Source of the DNA: Pyrinomonadaceae bacterium MAG19_C2-C3
GTDB taxonomy: Bacteria > Acidobacteriota > Blastocatellia > Pyrinomonadales > Pyrinomonadaceae
Length of the DNA: 64,000 nucleotides
Reading direction: 5' to 3'
NCBI GenBank assembly: GCA_024330265.1
Contig: JANDLT010000002.1
Location: forward strand, 62,001-126,000
The position numbers and the translations under genes were made by a program. Position 1 is the first letter of the stretch. Each line of letters begins with the position of its first letter. Positions 25,116 to 34,546 of the stretch are shown in pieces. The notes beneath the pieces are model-generated. The model was given only the letters and a program-made list of their open reading frames with translations. It did no database searches and was not told the DNA's origin.

Positions 25116-27665
25116 TCACATCAAGTTCACAGGGTCAATTTCAATGTTGACATCGCGCAATGGAATGCCGGGAGCGTCGGCTAAAGCTAAATCGAGCAAG
25201 GTGCGGATGTGCGTGCGCGAAGTCCCTTTGATAAGAAGTTGCATACGATGTTCGTTTCTTAGACGCGCGAGCGGGGCGGGGGCGGGACCTAAAATCCGGC
25301 ATCGTCGTTCGTGGTTGTGTTTATCGAGTGCGTCGCGCAAGCCGTAAGCGGAAGTTTGGACGCGCGTTAAATCTTCATGGTGAATCAACAACGCGGCGAG
25401 GGTGACGAACGGCGGATATTTCAGGTTGCGACGAAAGTTGATTTCTTGTTTGTAGAACGATTCGTAATCTTGATTCGCGGCGTGCCTCAAGGCGTAATGT
25501 TCGGGCATGAAGGTTTGTATAAGTACGCGACCGGGTTTGTCTCCGCGTCCGGCTCTGCCCGCGACTTGGGTGATAAGTTGAAACGTCCGCTCGGCGGCTC
25601 TGAAGTCAGGTAAAGCTAAAGCCGTGTCGGTCGAGACGACGCCGACCAGCGTGACGTTCGGGTAGTCGTGACCTTTCGCAATCATCTGTGTCCCAACGAG
25701 TAAATCAGTCGCTCCGTCGCTGAAACTCGACAGCGTAAGCTCGAAAAAACCTTTCGTGCGTGTCGCGTCACGGTCTAAGCGCGCGATGCGAAGCGTGGGG
25801 AATTTCTTGCTCAAAATATCTTCGATTTGCTCTGTGCCTTCGCCCAAGAAAAACAGGTAAGGACTCCTGCACGCCGGACACGCATCGGGAACGCGCCCGC
25901 GAAAATCGCAGTAGTGACAGATGAGCGTGCGTTGTTGTTTGTGAAAGGTAAGTGTCACATCGCAGTTCGGACACTGCACACGTTCGCCGCACGCGCGACA
26001 AATAACGAAGCTTGAATAGCCGCGACGATTGAGCAAGATAATTGTTTGTTCGCCGCGCCTGTGCGTCTCATCAATCGCGTCTAAGAGTTCGTCGCTAAAG
26101 ACTTCGCTGCGCCCGCCGGTCATCAATATGCCGCGCATATCAACAAGTTCGGCTTGCGCTAAGGGGCGCGACATAATGCGGTCGGGCAGTGAAAGAAGTC
26201 TGTATTTTGCGGTTTCGGCGTTGCGGAAGGTTTCGAGTGAAGGCGTCGCCGAACCTAAAATCACGACCGCGTTCGCTTTGTGGGCGCGCATAATCGCGGC
26301 TTCGCGCCCGGAATAGTAGGGTGCTTCCTGCTGGCGATATGAGGCTTCGTGTTCTTCGTCAACGATGACCACGCCCAAGTTTTTGACGGGGGCGAAGACG
26401 GCGGAGCGCGTGCCGATGACGATGCGGGCGATGCCCTGTTTGAGTCGTGTCCATTCGTCGAAGCGTTCGCCGACGGATAAAGACGAATGAAAGATTGCCA
26501 CTGCGTCGCCGAAGTGAGCGCGCAGGCGACGCGAGAACACGGGCGTCAAAGCGATTTCAGGAACAAGCATCAGCGACGATTTATCAAGGCTTAGAGCCGT
26601 GTGCATCGCGCGGATGTAGATTTCGGTTTTGCCGCTTCCGGTCACGCCGTGCAGTAAGAACGCTTTGTAATTTCCCGCGTCAATCGCCGTTTTGATTTCA
26701 TCAAACGCGGCTTGTTGAATCGCGGTCAACTCGAAGTTCGTCGCTTCGGGAAACGTCGCGTGGGCGAGCGGGTCACGCCTCACAGCCTGCGCGAAAACTT
26801 CGATAAGCTTGCGACGTTCAAGCGTTTGAATGACGCCTGCACTGACGTTTGCATCGTCAAGTAATTGCGTGAAACTCATTTCGCCGCCCGCGTTGATTAA
26901 AGAATCTATGACGCGCTGCGCGGCTTCGCTTAAAGTTTTCGCGGCATTGAGTTCGTGATGCTCCGGCGGCAAAAGGCGTATTGCCTTGCGTCGTTTGGGT
27001 TTGGCGACGGCAGTTTGAGCCTGTGCGTGACGCGCGAGCCAGCCTTGCTTTTCGAGTTCGCGCACGGCGCGCATAACGGATTCGGATTCCTTCGCGTCGA
27101 ACATTCTTTTCAGCACGCGAAGACTCATCGCCGTGTGTTCATGCACGACGCGCAGAACGCGCGCCCGCGCACCCGTCAATCGTTTATCAGCCGGATGATG
27201 TTGGAGCAAACGCGCGAGTTCATCGCGTCCTTCGCTCGTCACGGTCAAAATCTGTTCGATAGTTTGATTGAGTCCGGCGGGCAGCGCGGCTTTTAGAACC
27301 TCGCCCCACGACGCGAGATAGTAATCGGAAATCCAGCGCGTCAAATCTAAAACTTCCGGCGTGAACAGAGGTTCGGCGTCAAGCAGTTGTTCCGCTTCTT
27401 TAATCTCACTCTGGTCAAGTTCAACGCTTTCATCCAAAACCTCATGCAGAGCGACGATATAGGCGGTCACGAGTTTATTCTGAAACGGCACAAGCATACG
27501 CGCACCGACGCGGGCTTCGCTTTGCAAGGCGAGCGGCAAGCGATAGGTGTAAGTACGCTGTACGCGCACGGGAACGGCGACTTCCGCAAACTGCGGCAAA
27601 GGCTTCGCGTCGTGCGTCGTGGTGCGCGGTTGATTGTGTTTAATGAAGTGAGCCGGACGTGACAC
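25116..27665 (-). CDS. priA: Primosomal protein N' (replication restart helicase PriA)
   Basis: PriA reloads the replisome at stalled forks. The protein has an N-terminal DNA-binding domain (VAVPVRVQRTYTYRLP), helicase Walker A GVTGSGKTEIY, the DEEHE box in VIVDEEHEASYRQ, and eight zinc-binding cysteines from CRACGERVQCPNC to CPAC. A GRAGRGDKPGRV motif VI follows. Start is uncertain: GTG 27665 gives 849 residues, and an upstream TTG at 27773 adds 36 residues lacking family character. The stop lies within a few bases of the IS605-type right end, so the insertion just missed the gene. Confidence 0.95.
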   Translation of the reverse strand: MSRPAHFIKHNQPRTTTHDAKPLPQFAEVAVPVRVQRTYTYRLPLALQSEARVGARMLVPFQNKLVTAYIVALHEVLDESVELDQSEIKEAEQLLDAEPLFTPEVLDLTRWISDYYLASWGEVLKAALPAGLNQTIEQILTVTSEGRDELARLLQHHPADKRLTGARARVLRVVHEHTAMSLRVLKRMFDAKESESVMRAVRELEKQGWLARHAQAQTAVAKPKRRKAIRLLPPEHHELNAAKTLSEAAQRVIDSLINAGGEMSFTQLLDDANVSAGVIQTLERRKLIEVFAQAVRRDPLAHATFPEATNFELTAIQQAAFDEIKTAIDAGNYKAFLLHGVTGSGKTEIYIRAMHTALSLDKSSLMLVPEIALTPVFSRRLRAHFGDAVAIFHSSLSVGERFDEWTRLKQGIARIVIGTRSAVFAPVKNLGVVIVDEEHEASYRQQEAPYYSGREAAIMRAHKANAVVILGSATPSLETFRNAETAKYRLLSLPDRIMSRPLAQAELVDMRGILMTGGRSEVFSDELLDAIDETHRRGEQTIILLNRRGYSSFVICRACGERVQCPNCDVTLTFHKQQRTLICHYCDFRGRVPDACPACRSPYLFFLGEGTEQIEDILSKKFPTLRIARLDRDATRTKGFFELTLSSFSDGATDLLVGTQMIAKGHDYPNVTLVGVVSTDTALALPDFRAAERTFQLITQVAGRAGRGDKPGRVLIQTFMPEHYALRHAANQDYESFYKQEINFRRNLKYPPFVTLAALLIHHEDLTRVQTSAYGLRDALDKHNHERRCRILGPAPAPLARLRNEHRMQLLIKGTSRTHIRTLLDLALADAPGIPLRDVNIEIDPVNLM

Positions 27666-28067
27666 GCAGGTTAAGTTATCACAAAGGCAAGGGCGGGCAA
27701 TTAACGTATGAATTGAATCGGACAAATTTGCGCGTGGTGCAGGGCGTCGAACTTGGATGGTCAGAGGTGACAACCGTCGCGGTAAGTTGTTTGGCTAAAA
27801 CAACAGCGCAAAATCTGCGACGCTGCCGTTCAGGTAATTTCGTCCGTTTATCTTTGTACCGCCGACATGCTCTCGCATAATCTTCTTCACTAAGCACACT
27901 TGCGTCTCCGCCATCACAGTTTCTCCGCTACCATCATTTTACATTCGTCGCCGTTCCACTTCTTGGTGTAGCTTCTATACCGATTGTGAATCCAGACTGC
28001 CTGCGCTTGCTTCTTTCTCGCGTCCTTGTCGGAGACCTTGATTTATTGGAAACTATGAATCGTTATG
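27666..28067. other. Gap between priA and the sigma-54 regulator gene
   Basis: About 400 nt without a firm gene. It holds the weak 39-codon frame listed separately and a solo copy of TTCCACTTCTTGGTGTA at about 27954-27970, matching one end of the nested insertion at 40107-40233. I see no terminator or RNA gene. Confidence 0.4.
27795..27914 (-). CDS. Possible 39-residue protein upstream of priA
   Basis: An ATG at 27914 with GGAG eight bases upstream opens a 39-codon frame: MAETQVCLVKKIMREHVGG, then a TKINGRNYLNG-type stretch ending FALLF. Composition is protein-like, but I recognise nothing. A different frame in the same place (27679-27897) is longer but overlaps the priA start and looks random. 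Confidence 0.3.
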   Translation of the reverse strand: MAETQVCLVKKIMREHVGGTKINGRNYLNGSVADFALLF

Positions 28068-29459
28068 TTAGGCGGTCGCGGATGAGCCGGATTCGATTTT
28101 GTATTTGCGGATTTTGCTGTACAGGCGCGGGCGGTAAATGCCGAGCATGTTTGCCGCCGCCTGTTTGTTGCCGCCCGTGCGTTGCAGGGTTTTTTCGATG
28201 ACGATTTTTTCCATTTCCTCAAGCGTCATGTTCGGTGGAACTTCCCACGCGGCGGTCTGCGGTGAAGCGGCGGCGGGAGCCGCACCGTTGTCGAACGGCA
28301 AATCAACGGGTTCGATTTTCGTTCCTTTGGCGAGAAGCACGGCGCGCTCAAGGACGTTTTGCAGTTCGCGGACGTTGCCGGGAAAGTCGTGCGCGAACAG
28401 GCGACCGTAAGCCGCTTGCGAGACGCCGTTAATCGGGCGCGCGTATTTGCGTGCGTAAAGTTTGAAGAAGTGTTCGGTCAAAATTTGAATATCTTCGGCG
28501 CGTTCACGCAAGGGTGGAACGTGAATCGTGATGGTCGAGATGCGATAAAACAGATCATCGCGCAACGCTCCGTCACGAATCGCGTCGGCGGGCGGGCGAT
28601 TGGTTGACGAGATAAGCCGGAAGTCGGCGGGGTAGGTTCGCTCCGAGCCGACTTTGCGGTACGAGCGTTCTTGCAGGACGCGCAAAAGTTTCGGTTGCAG
28701 TTCGACCGGCATCTCCGCGATTTCATCTAGTAATAAAGAACCACCCGCCGCGTGTTGGACGATGCCGTCTTTGTCGGCGTGCGCTCCGGTGAACGCGCCT
28801 TTGGTGTGTCCGAAAAGTTCGCTTTCGACGAGTTCCTTGGGGAGTGCGGCGCAATTAACTTTTTGAAACGGCTTTTTCGCGCGCAGGGAATTGTAATGAA
28901 TCGCGTTGGCGATAAGTTCTTTACCCGTCCCGGATTCACCGACGATAAGGACGTTGGCATCGGATTTGGCGACCGCTTCGATGGTTTCGTAAATCGTTTG
29001 CATCGGCTTCGACGCGCCAATGATGTTGAAGTATTCGGTGCGCGTCGAGAGTTGGCGGCGCATGTTTTCGGTTTCCGCGACGAGTTCGCGCCGCTCCATT
29101 GCCTTCTCAATCAGAGGCAAAATCTGCTCGAAGTCGAAAGGCTTTTCGACAAAGTAGAACGCTCCGGCTTTCGTCGCTTCGACCGCGCCTTTGACCGTGC
29201 CGTAGCCTGTGATGACGATGACTTCGGTGGACGGGTTGGCATCTTTGACGTGTTTGAGAACGCTCATGCCGTCGGTATCGGGAAGCTGAAGGTCACATAA
29301 GACAAGGTGCGGCGCACTGCCGTCAAAGAGTTCAATGGCTTCCGCTCCCGTCGCGGCGGTGTCCACCGTAAAACCTTCTTCGACGAGATTCTGCTTGAGC
29401 GAATCCGTTATCATCGGTTCATCATCCACAATAAGTATCCGTTTCTCTCGACGTTCCAC
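28068..29459 (-). CDS. NtrC/AtoC-type sigma-54-dependent response regulator
   Basis: This 463-residue regulator has a receiver domain (ILIVDDEP, phospho-acceptor D56 in VLCDLQLP). The AAA+ core has GESGTGKE, the canonical GAFTGA sigma-54 loop and LLLDEIAE. A Fis-type helix-turn-helix ends it (GNKQAAANMLGIYRPRLYSKI). GTG start 29459 follows a strong GGGGGGAG. A kinase-like gene lies upstream on the same strand, separated by a heptamer hairpin, and is the probable partner. PilR-type control of the sigma-54-type pilin promoters at 41 kb is possible but not shown. Confidence 0.92.
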   Translation of the reverse strand: MERREKRILIVDDEPMITDSLKQNLVEEGFTVDTAATGAEAIELFDGSAPHLVLCDLQLPDTDGMSVLKHVKDANPSTEVIVITGYGTVKGAVEATKAGAFYFVEKPFDFEQILPLIEKAMERRELVAETENMRRQLSTRTEYFNIIGASKPMQTIYETIEAVAKSDANVLIVGESGTGKELIANAIHYNSLRAKKPFQKVNCAALPKELVESELFGHTKGAFTGAHADKDGIVQHAAGGSLLLDEIAEMPVELQPKLLRVLQERSYRKVGSERTYPADFRLISSTNRPPADAIRDGALRDDLFYRISTITIHVPPLRERAEDIQILTEHFFKLYARKYARPINGVSQAAYGRLFAHDFPGNVRELQNVLERAVLLAKGTKIEPVDLPFDNGAAPAAASPQTAAWEVPPNMTLEEMEKIVIEKTLQRTGGNKQAAANMLGIYRPRLYSKIRKYKIESGSSATA

Positions 29460-29483
29460 GCTGTTCTCCCCCCCTTTAGTAGT

Positions 29484-29538
29484 GATGAGTGATGAGTGAT
29501 GAGTTGAAAGGCAATTAAGTTTTCACTCATCACTCATC
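29484..29538. repeat. Heptanucleotide inverted array, GATGAGT/ACTCATC
   Basis: GATGAGT occurs three times in tandem (29484-29504) and ACTCATC twice (29525-29538). The arms pair with a 20-nt loop, between the kinase-like gene and the regulator gene. The same word occurs at 36917-36951 and 61074-61182. Confidence 0.8.
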
Positions 29539-29540
29539 GT

Positions 29541-30176
29541 TTAATTTAATGGCAAACGTACATGCAAGCTTTGCGTGTCGTGGTCAACCGTGCCGTCGTG
29601 GGCTTCGATGATTTTCGCGGCAAGGGCGAAACGCAAACCGCCCGTGCCGATGAACGAACGAAAAAGCGATTCATCGTTTTTATCAAATGGAAGCCCGAGA
29701 TTGTGCCATGCGAAGACGGCGCGCGGCGGTGTGCCGTCTTCGATTCGCACTTCGGGTGCGGAAACTTTTTCAACCTCGACTTTGGTGAAAGCCGCGATGC
29801 CCGCGACGATGAGCCGCACGGCTTCGGTTATAAGTTGAAGGTCAAATTCACCGTCAAACGGGGCGTCGGTATGTGGTACAAAATCTTTGAGCGCGAGGCG
29901 TAAATCGGTTTGACGGCGGCGTACTTCAAGCGGGCGGGCGAAGCGCACAATTAGCGTCGCGTCTTCGGAAGCGCGGTCTAAGCCGTTCGTCAATTTGGCG
30001 AGGGTTTCGAGTTCGTCCGCCGCGCGTCCGTCGCGTTCCATGCGACGACGCAGAAAGGTGGCATAGAGTTTGAGACCGTTAATCTGATTTTTGATGTCGT
30101 GAACGACCTGAAGCGAGGCGCGACCGATAGTTTCCAAATCACGAGAATCGCCTTCGTTAAGGCTTATAGGCTTCAT
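29541..30176 (-). CDS. Degenerate histidine-kinase-like protein
   Basis: The 211-residue protein has no membrane segment. An H-box is present (SLQVVHDIKNQINGLKLY, His26) followed by a dimerisation-type helix pair. The ATP-binding half is degenerate: the N-box position reads AVRLIVAGIAAFTK without the Asn, and the G1 position reads WHNLGLPFD without the Asp-x-Gly. A G2-like GTGGLRFALAAKIIEAHDG remains. It may act as a phosphotransfer protein or pseudokinase rather than a kinase. It is encoded directly upstream of the sigma-54 regulator, its likely partner, and divergent from a CheY-like gene. Confidence 0.75.
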   Translation of the reverse strand: MKPISLNEGDSRDLETIGRASLQVVHDIKNQINGLKLYATFLRRRMERDGRAADELETLAKLTNGLDRASEDATLIVRFARPLEVRRRQTDLRLALKDFVPHTDAPFDGEFDLQLITEAVRLIVAGIAAFTKVEVEKVSAPEVRIEDGTPPRAVFAWHNLGLPFDKNDESLFRSFIGTGGLRFALAAKIIEAHDGTVDHDTQSLHVRLPLN

Positions 30177-30407
30177 TTTAAGTTTCGATAACCGTGTCGC
30201 TCTCCGTCAACAGGCGGCAGAATGACTGTTCGATGTGTACGGATAAAACTCAAAGTTGACTTGGAAGAGTGTTGTAAATCAGTGCGGCATGTTAGCAAAT
30301 TTTCCGCTCTTATTCCTAACGACGCGCCATAACGGGAAAGCCTGTGAAGCCGAACGAACTTATTATTATGATTTTTGAAGCCTTCGGGCGAACGAGTATT
30401 GGAACAT

Positions 30408-30878
30408 ATGAGCAAGAAAATTGTCGGTAACGGAATCGCACAAGTCGCGGATTCACAAAGCGCGGTTTCGCAAGACGAAATTTTACCAAGCGCAGATTCA
30501 AAGCCGAAACAGCGAACTGTTTTGGTAGTTGAAGATTTTGAAGACAACCGTTTCATGATGCGGCGGTTGCTGGAGATGAACGGTTATCGCGTCGTCGAGG
30601 CGGAAAACGGCGAAGAAGCCGTTGGCAAAGCCGAAGCGGAAATCCCCGATTTGATTTTAATGGATTTGAGTTTACCGATTCTTGACGGTTTGGCGGCGAC
30701 GCGCCGGATTCGCCAACTGCCGGATTTCGGCAAAGTTCCCGTCGTCGCCGTCTCAGCCCATGACACGGCGGACTTTCACGCCGAAGCACTCGCCGCCGGA
30801 TGCAACGAATACGTCACGAAGCCGATTGATTTCGACGAACTCGAAAGTCTGCTTCAACGATTACTCATCGCAAGATGA
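30408..30878 (+). CDS. Stand-alone CheY-like response regulator
   Basis: From ATG 30408 the protein has 156 residues: a flexible 36-residue N-terminus, then a single receiver domain (VLVVEDFEDN, phospho-acceptor D86 in LILMDLSLP, VAVSAH switch Ser and NEYVTKP Lys). No output domain is present. Such proteins relay phosphate or bind partners. It sits between the degenerate kinase gene (divergent) and a complete hybrid-free sensor kinase gene downstream on the same strand, either of which could feed it. Confidence 0.9.
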   Translation: MSKKIVGNGIAQVADSQSAVSQDEILPSADSKPKQRTVLVVEDFEDNRFMMRRLLEMNGYRVVEAENGEEAVGKAEAEIPDLILMDLSLPILDGLAATRRIRQLPDFGKVPVVAVSAHDTADFHAEALAAGCNEYVTKPIDFDELESLLQRLLIAR

Positions 30879-30887
30879 GAAGCAGTA

Positions 30888-30961
30888 AAGAAATTTATCT
30901 ACGAAACGGCACGAAACAAAGCCGGAGTTCTTCAGCGTTCTGATTCGTGGATAAATTTCTT
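30888..30961. terminator. Long hairpin after the CheY-like gene
   Basis: Arms of 18 nt (30888-30905 and 30944-30961) are complementary with one mismatch: AAGAAATTTATCTACGAA against TTCGTGGATAAATTTCTT, with a 38-nt loop. It begins 10 nt after the stop codon and ends with TTTT, so it may terminate or protect the transcript. The remainder of 30879-31218 shows nothing further. Confidence 0.5.
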
Positions 30962-31218
30962 TTCGTCCTACGTCGCGCCTCACGTTAAAATAATCCTTCC
31001 GTTTCGCGTCAATTACATCGCAAACCCAAACGTGACTCTTTGTTGGCACGCTGATTGTCTGCTCCGAAAGATTTAGAGAGACAAAACTGCACCGGATTGA
31101 TGAACCGCCGCTTTCCAAACGCGACGGTTCTGAATTAAGCGGATGGCTTCTTAATCACCGGGCAGCCTCTCGAAATCGGGCGTGAAGTGTTGTGACGAAT
31201 AAGCGGAAAAGTTCGATT

Positions 31219-33612
31219 ATGGATAGCGTGCAAGCCAAACTTCTGGCGATGCTCGTCGTACTTTCGCTGCCGCTGTTGGCGGTCAGTCTGATTCTGCTTG
31301 AATATAACAGCCGCACGATGAGCCAGCAGAGCGCGGCTTTAGCGACAAGCGAAGCCTTCTCCGCGTCAACCGCGATTGAGAGTTGGTTGAGTAAAAGAGA
31401 CAATTCCACCGCTGATAATCCACTCGAAAGTCCCCGACTTCAAACAGGTGAAATCAGCGAACTGTACGCCGGTATCACCGCGCGTTTATCCACCAGAACG
31501 GAATCGGTGATTATCGTTTTCGACGAGCGCGGCAACGTCATCCCTGATGTGCGCGGCGTCAGTCCGACTTTCGATGCCGCGAAGTTTCAAGCCGCGCCCG
31601 CAACGCAAAAAATTACATGGTCGGACGGCATCACGCGCATGACAAGCGTGATTGGAGTCGCGCCGTATAACTGGAGCGTCGCCGTCGGTTTAACGCCGAC
31701 AGAGAACACTCCGGCGGGACGCGCCGCGCTGTTGTTGACCTTGACATGGGCGTTGGCTCTGGCGGCTTCGATCCTGCTCGCGGTGTGGGCGACAAGCCGA
31801 TTCACAAATCCGTTGCGCCGTCTGGCTGCCGCCGCGACGGTCATCGGTGAAGGGCGTTTGCAAGAACGTGTGCCGGTTGAGACGCGCGACGAAGTTGGAA
31901 CGCTGGCGGGCGCGCTCAATACTATGGCGGCGGACTTGGAGAATCGCTTCGTTCAAACGCAAGCGCAGAGTGCTTTCATAAGCGAGGTTCTCGATAGTCT
32001 GCCGTTGGGTATCGCGGTGATTGACGATAAGTTGAGCGTACTGCAAGCCAACCCGATGTTCAGGCGTTTCATCGGGCGGGCGCACGAAAAACTCGACGGG
32101 CGAAGGTTGTACGATGCGGCGGAAGGATTGCGAAAGCTGCGCGATGTGATTGACGACGTGCGACGCACGCGCCAGCCTTTCGTGACTTACGGGTTGCCGC
32201 TCGCACTAACACCGATTCTCTCCGACGACACGCCAAAGCCGGATAATACCCAAGACGAAACGGCATACTGGGACATTATTATTTGGTCAATCGCCGGGCG
32301 CGACGATGAGCGAAGCGATTTGATTTTGATTTTATCGGAAGTCTCCAAGCGCGTGCGTGCCGAGAGTCTGGCAACGCGCGCCTTTGCCGCCGAACGCACG
32401 CGGGCGAACGAACTCTCAAGCGTTATCAATCAAATGCACGACGGAGTGGTGATTGTTGATAAGCGCGGGCGTTACCGCGTCAATCCGGCGGGAGCGCAAA
32501 TTTTAGGGCGCGAACGCGACGAATTTCGTGACAGTGTTGATGCGTTGATTGAAGACTTTAATTTGCGCTGGGTGACGGGCGACGCTGTGCCGTCGCCCGT
32601 TTCACCTTTGCGCCGCGCGCTTGAAAACGGCGAGACGACGACGAACGAACGCTTTAAGATTGAGCGTCCGAACGGCGAAGAGCGCGTCATCTCGATAAGC
32701 GTCACTCCGCTCATCGGTGAGCAGGGTACGCGCGAAGGTTTAATCGCCGTCTTCCACGACGCGACCGAAGAGGTCAGAGGTCACATCGAACTCGTCGAAG
32801 CATACGAGCGTTTGCGCGAACATGACCGTTTGAAGTCCGTGTTCTTTAACAAAGTCAGTCACGAACTACGCACGCCGCTCAACGTCATACTCGGCGTTTG
32901 CCAACTGCTCGGACGCGACGCCCAAGCACCACTCACAAGTTTTCAAAACGATTCCGTCGAACGCATGGAACGCAACGCGCGCTCACTCTTGAAACTCGTC
33001 AACGACTTGCTCGATTATTCGCGTCTGGAAGCCGGACGTGTGGCACTTGAGATTGAACAGGTTGATGTCGAACAGGTCATCGCGGAGACGGTTAAAAGTT
33101 TCGCCGGTGAAGCGGAAGCTAAAAAGTTGGAGTTAAGATTCAGCGTCGCGCCCGAAGCGAAAATCGTGTTCACAGACCGCCGCAAGCTTGAGCGTATCAC
33201 CGCGAATCTCATCAGCAACGCCATCAAGTTCACGATGAGCGGCGGCGTTTATATCCGCGCGACGGCGCACGAATCGGAACATTGGATTTTAGAAGTGCGC
33301 GACACGGGCATCGGCATGACGATGGAAGAACAATCGTTTATCTTCGACGAATTTCGCCAAGTTGATGACCGTCTGGCGCGGAGTTTCGGCGGCATCGGTT
33401 TGGGTCTGGCAATCACGAACAAAATCGTCGCCTTACTCGGCGGCACACTAAGCGTCACGAGCGTTATCGGAGAAGGCAGCACGTTTCGCATCGTCTGGCT
33501 GCGACACGCTCAACCGCGCACCGGAACGGGTTCGCTCATACCCGTGATGATAGAACCGCAAGCCGTCATCAACGAACTTGCGCCGAAGACACGGCTTTCG
33601 CGGGTTAGGTAA
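31219..33612 (+). CDS. Membrane sensor histidine kinase with HAMP and two PAS segments
   Basis: The protein (797 residues from ATG 31219; a GTG at 31192 would add nine) has a first membrane helix (LLAMLVVLSLPLLAVSLILL), an outer domain of about 150 residues, and a second helix (ALLLTLTWALALAASILLAVW). HAMP, PAS (VLDSLPLGIAVIDD) and a second PAS (VINQMHDGVVIVDK) segments follow. The core is complete: H-box FFNKVSHELRTPLNVI, N-box ANLISNAIKFT, G1 DTGIGM and G2 GGIGLGLAI. It lacks a receiver domain. The CheY-like protein encoded upstream is a plausible target. The ligand is unknown. Confidence 0.92.
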   Translation: MDSVQAKLLAMLVVLSLPLLAVSLILLEYNSRTMSQQSAALATSEAFSASTAIESWLSKRDNSTADNPLESPRLQTGEISELYAGITARLSTRTESVIIVFDERGNVIPDVRGVSPTFDAAKFQAAPATQKITWSDGITRMTSVIGVAPYNWSVAVGLTPTENTPAGRAALLLTLTWALALAASILLAVWATSRFTNPLRRLAAAATVIGEGRLQERVPVETRDEVGTLAGALNTMAADLENRFVQTQAQSAFISEVLDSLPLGIAVIDDKLSVLQANPMFRRFIGRAHEKLDGRRLYDAAEGLRKLRDVIDDVRRTRQPFVTYGLPLALTPILSDDTPKPDNTQDETAYWDIIIWSIAGRDDERSDLILILSEVSKRVRAESLATRAFAAERTRANELSSVINQMHDGVVIVDKRGRYRVNPAGAQILGRERDEFRDSVDALIEDFNLRWVTGDAVPSPVSPLRRALENGETTTNERFKIERPNGEERVISISVTPLIGEQGTREGLIAVFHDATEEVRGHIELVEAYERLREHDRLKSVFFNKVSHELRTPLNVILGVCQLLGRDAQAPLTSFQNDSVERMERNARSLLKLVNDLLDYSRLEAGRVALEIEQVDVEQVIAETVKSFAGEAEAKKLELRFSVAPEAKIVFTDRRKLERITANLISNAIKFTMSGGVYIRATAHESEHWILEVRDTGIGMTMEEQSFIFDEFRQVDDRLARSFGGIGLGLAITNKIVALLGGTLSVTSVIGEGSTFRIVWLRHAQPRTGTGSLIPVMIEPQAVINELAPKTRLSRVR

Positions 33613-33640
33613 CGCGAGGATTCGACTTCAAACATTAAAG

Positions 33641-33848
33641 CTCTTGTAAAAGTGCCGATTCGCCTGCGGCTGTGCCGCCTGATGTGCGGTGAGGCTCCGC
33701 CTCACCGGAAAGCATCCGATTATTTCCGGGGCTACGCCCCTGTCAAGGGGCGTAGCCCCGGCAGAGCAGAGTCAGTGTGGACGGAAGGGCGCAGCCCTTC
33801 CGCACATCAGGCGGCAGAGCCGCAACAGAGAAATCACTTTTGCAAGAG
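33641..33848. repeat. C-type hairpin-array element, copy C2
   Basis: Outer arms CTCTTGTAAAAGTG and CACTTTTGCAAGAG pair at the two ends, followed inward by GCGGCTGTGCCGCC/GGCGGCAGAGCCGC and GATGTGCGG/CCGCACATC. Internal hairpins are GTGAGGCTCCGCCTCAC, GGGGCTACGCCCC with its inverted copy, and GAAGGGCGCAGCCCTTC. It fills most of the 299-nt gap before the next gene. Confidence 0.7.
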
Positions 33849-33911
33849 GTTTATTAAAATTCAACCCGCTGTAGTATTTCACGAGAGGCTTTTATACGGA
33901 GCGATAAAGCA

Positions 33912-34412
33912 ATGGCAAGACCGACAACCGACGAACCCGAAGATAATTTACGGCAAAAGGTTTTCATCATCTGCGGCATCATCGCCGCGTTGTTGTTCGC
34001 CGTGATTCTCTTTTTTCTGTTGCGTCCGGCATCGAACACCAACCGGGCGGCACTGCTTGACGGAGCGATACGCGAAGGCACGCCGCAGTTTGAGCCTTAC
34101 CGCGAAAGCGTCCGCATTGATAGCGTCGAAGCGACGGAATCACCGCGCGCACTCGGTGACATCGTGATGGTATTGAGCGGCACGGCGCGCAACTTTACCA
34201 ATCGCACGATAAACGGTTTGGAAGTGCGCGCTTCGGTCGTTGATATAAACGACACGCCCGTCAAACAGCGCACCGAAATCATCATTCCGACGCGCCAAGC
34301 GACATTGCTGCCGAACAAAACAATGCCCGTCAAATTGATGATCGAAGGTATTCCGCAAAGCGCGAATCGCGCCAACATCAAAATGGAAGTGACCGGCGTG
34401 AGGTTTGAATGA
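33912..34412 (+). CDS. Single-pass membrane protein, possibly FxLYD-like
   Basis: The 166-residue protein has a short charged N-terminus, one transmembrane helix at about residues 17-37 (VFIICGIIAALLFAVILFFLL) and an outer domain. That domain (ALGDIVMVLSGTARNFTNRTINGLEVRASVVDINDTPV) resembles FxLYD-type beta domains that are common in exported proteins. No catalytic motif is visible. It is followed by a strong bidirectional terminator-like stem and stands alone. Confidence 0.65.
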   Translation: MARPTTDEPEDNLRQKVFIICGIIAALLFAVILFFLLRPASNTNRAALLDGAIREGTPQFEPYRESVRIDSVEATESPRALGDIVMVLSGTARNFTNRTINGLEVRASVVDINDTPVKQRTEIIIPTRQATLLPNKTMPVKLMIEGIPQSANRANIKMEVTGVRFE

Positions 34413-34449
34413 AAATTTGAAGGATGAAGGCGGAAGGATGAATTAAGAT

Positions 34450-34485
34450 GAAGGCGAAGCACATTTCATATTGTGCTTCGCCTTC
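34450..34485. terminator. Bidirectional terminator-like hairpin between convergent genes
   Basis: A perfect 13-bp stem GAAGGCGAAGCAC / GTGCTTCGCCTTC with a 10-nt AT-rich loop lies between the membrane-protein gene (plus) and the ABC ATPase gene (minus). Confidence 0.75.
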
Positions 34486-34546
34486 ACTAACGTCAAGTTG
34501 AATAGGGAAACAATCGCTTCGATGCAAAATCAATCTGCGATGTTCA

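Noticed and set aside
27679..27897. 72-codon frame upstream of priA
   Set aside because: It overlaps the priA start and has no protein-like pattern after the first 30 residues; another frame there has a better ribosome site.
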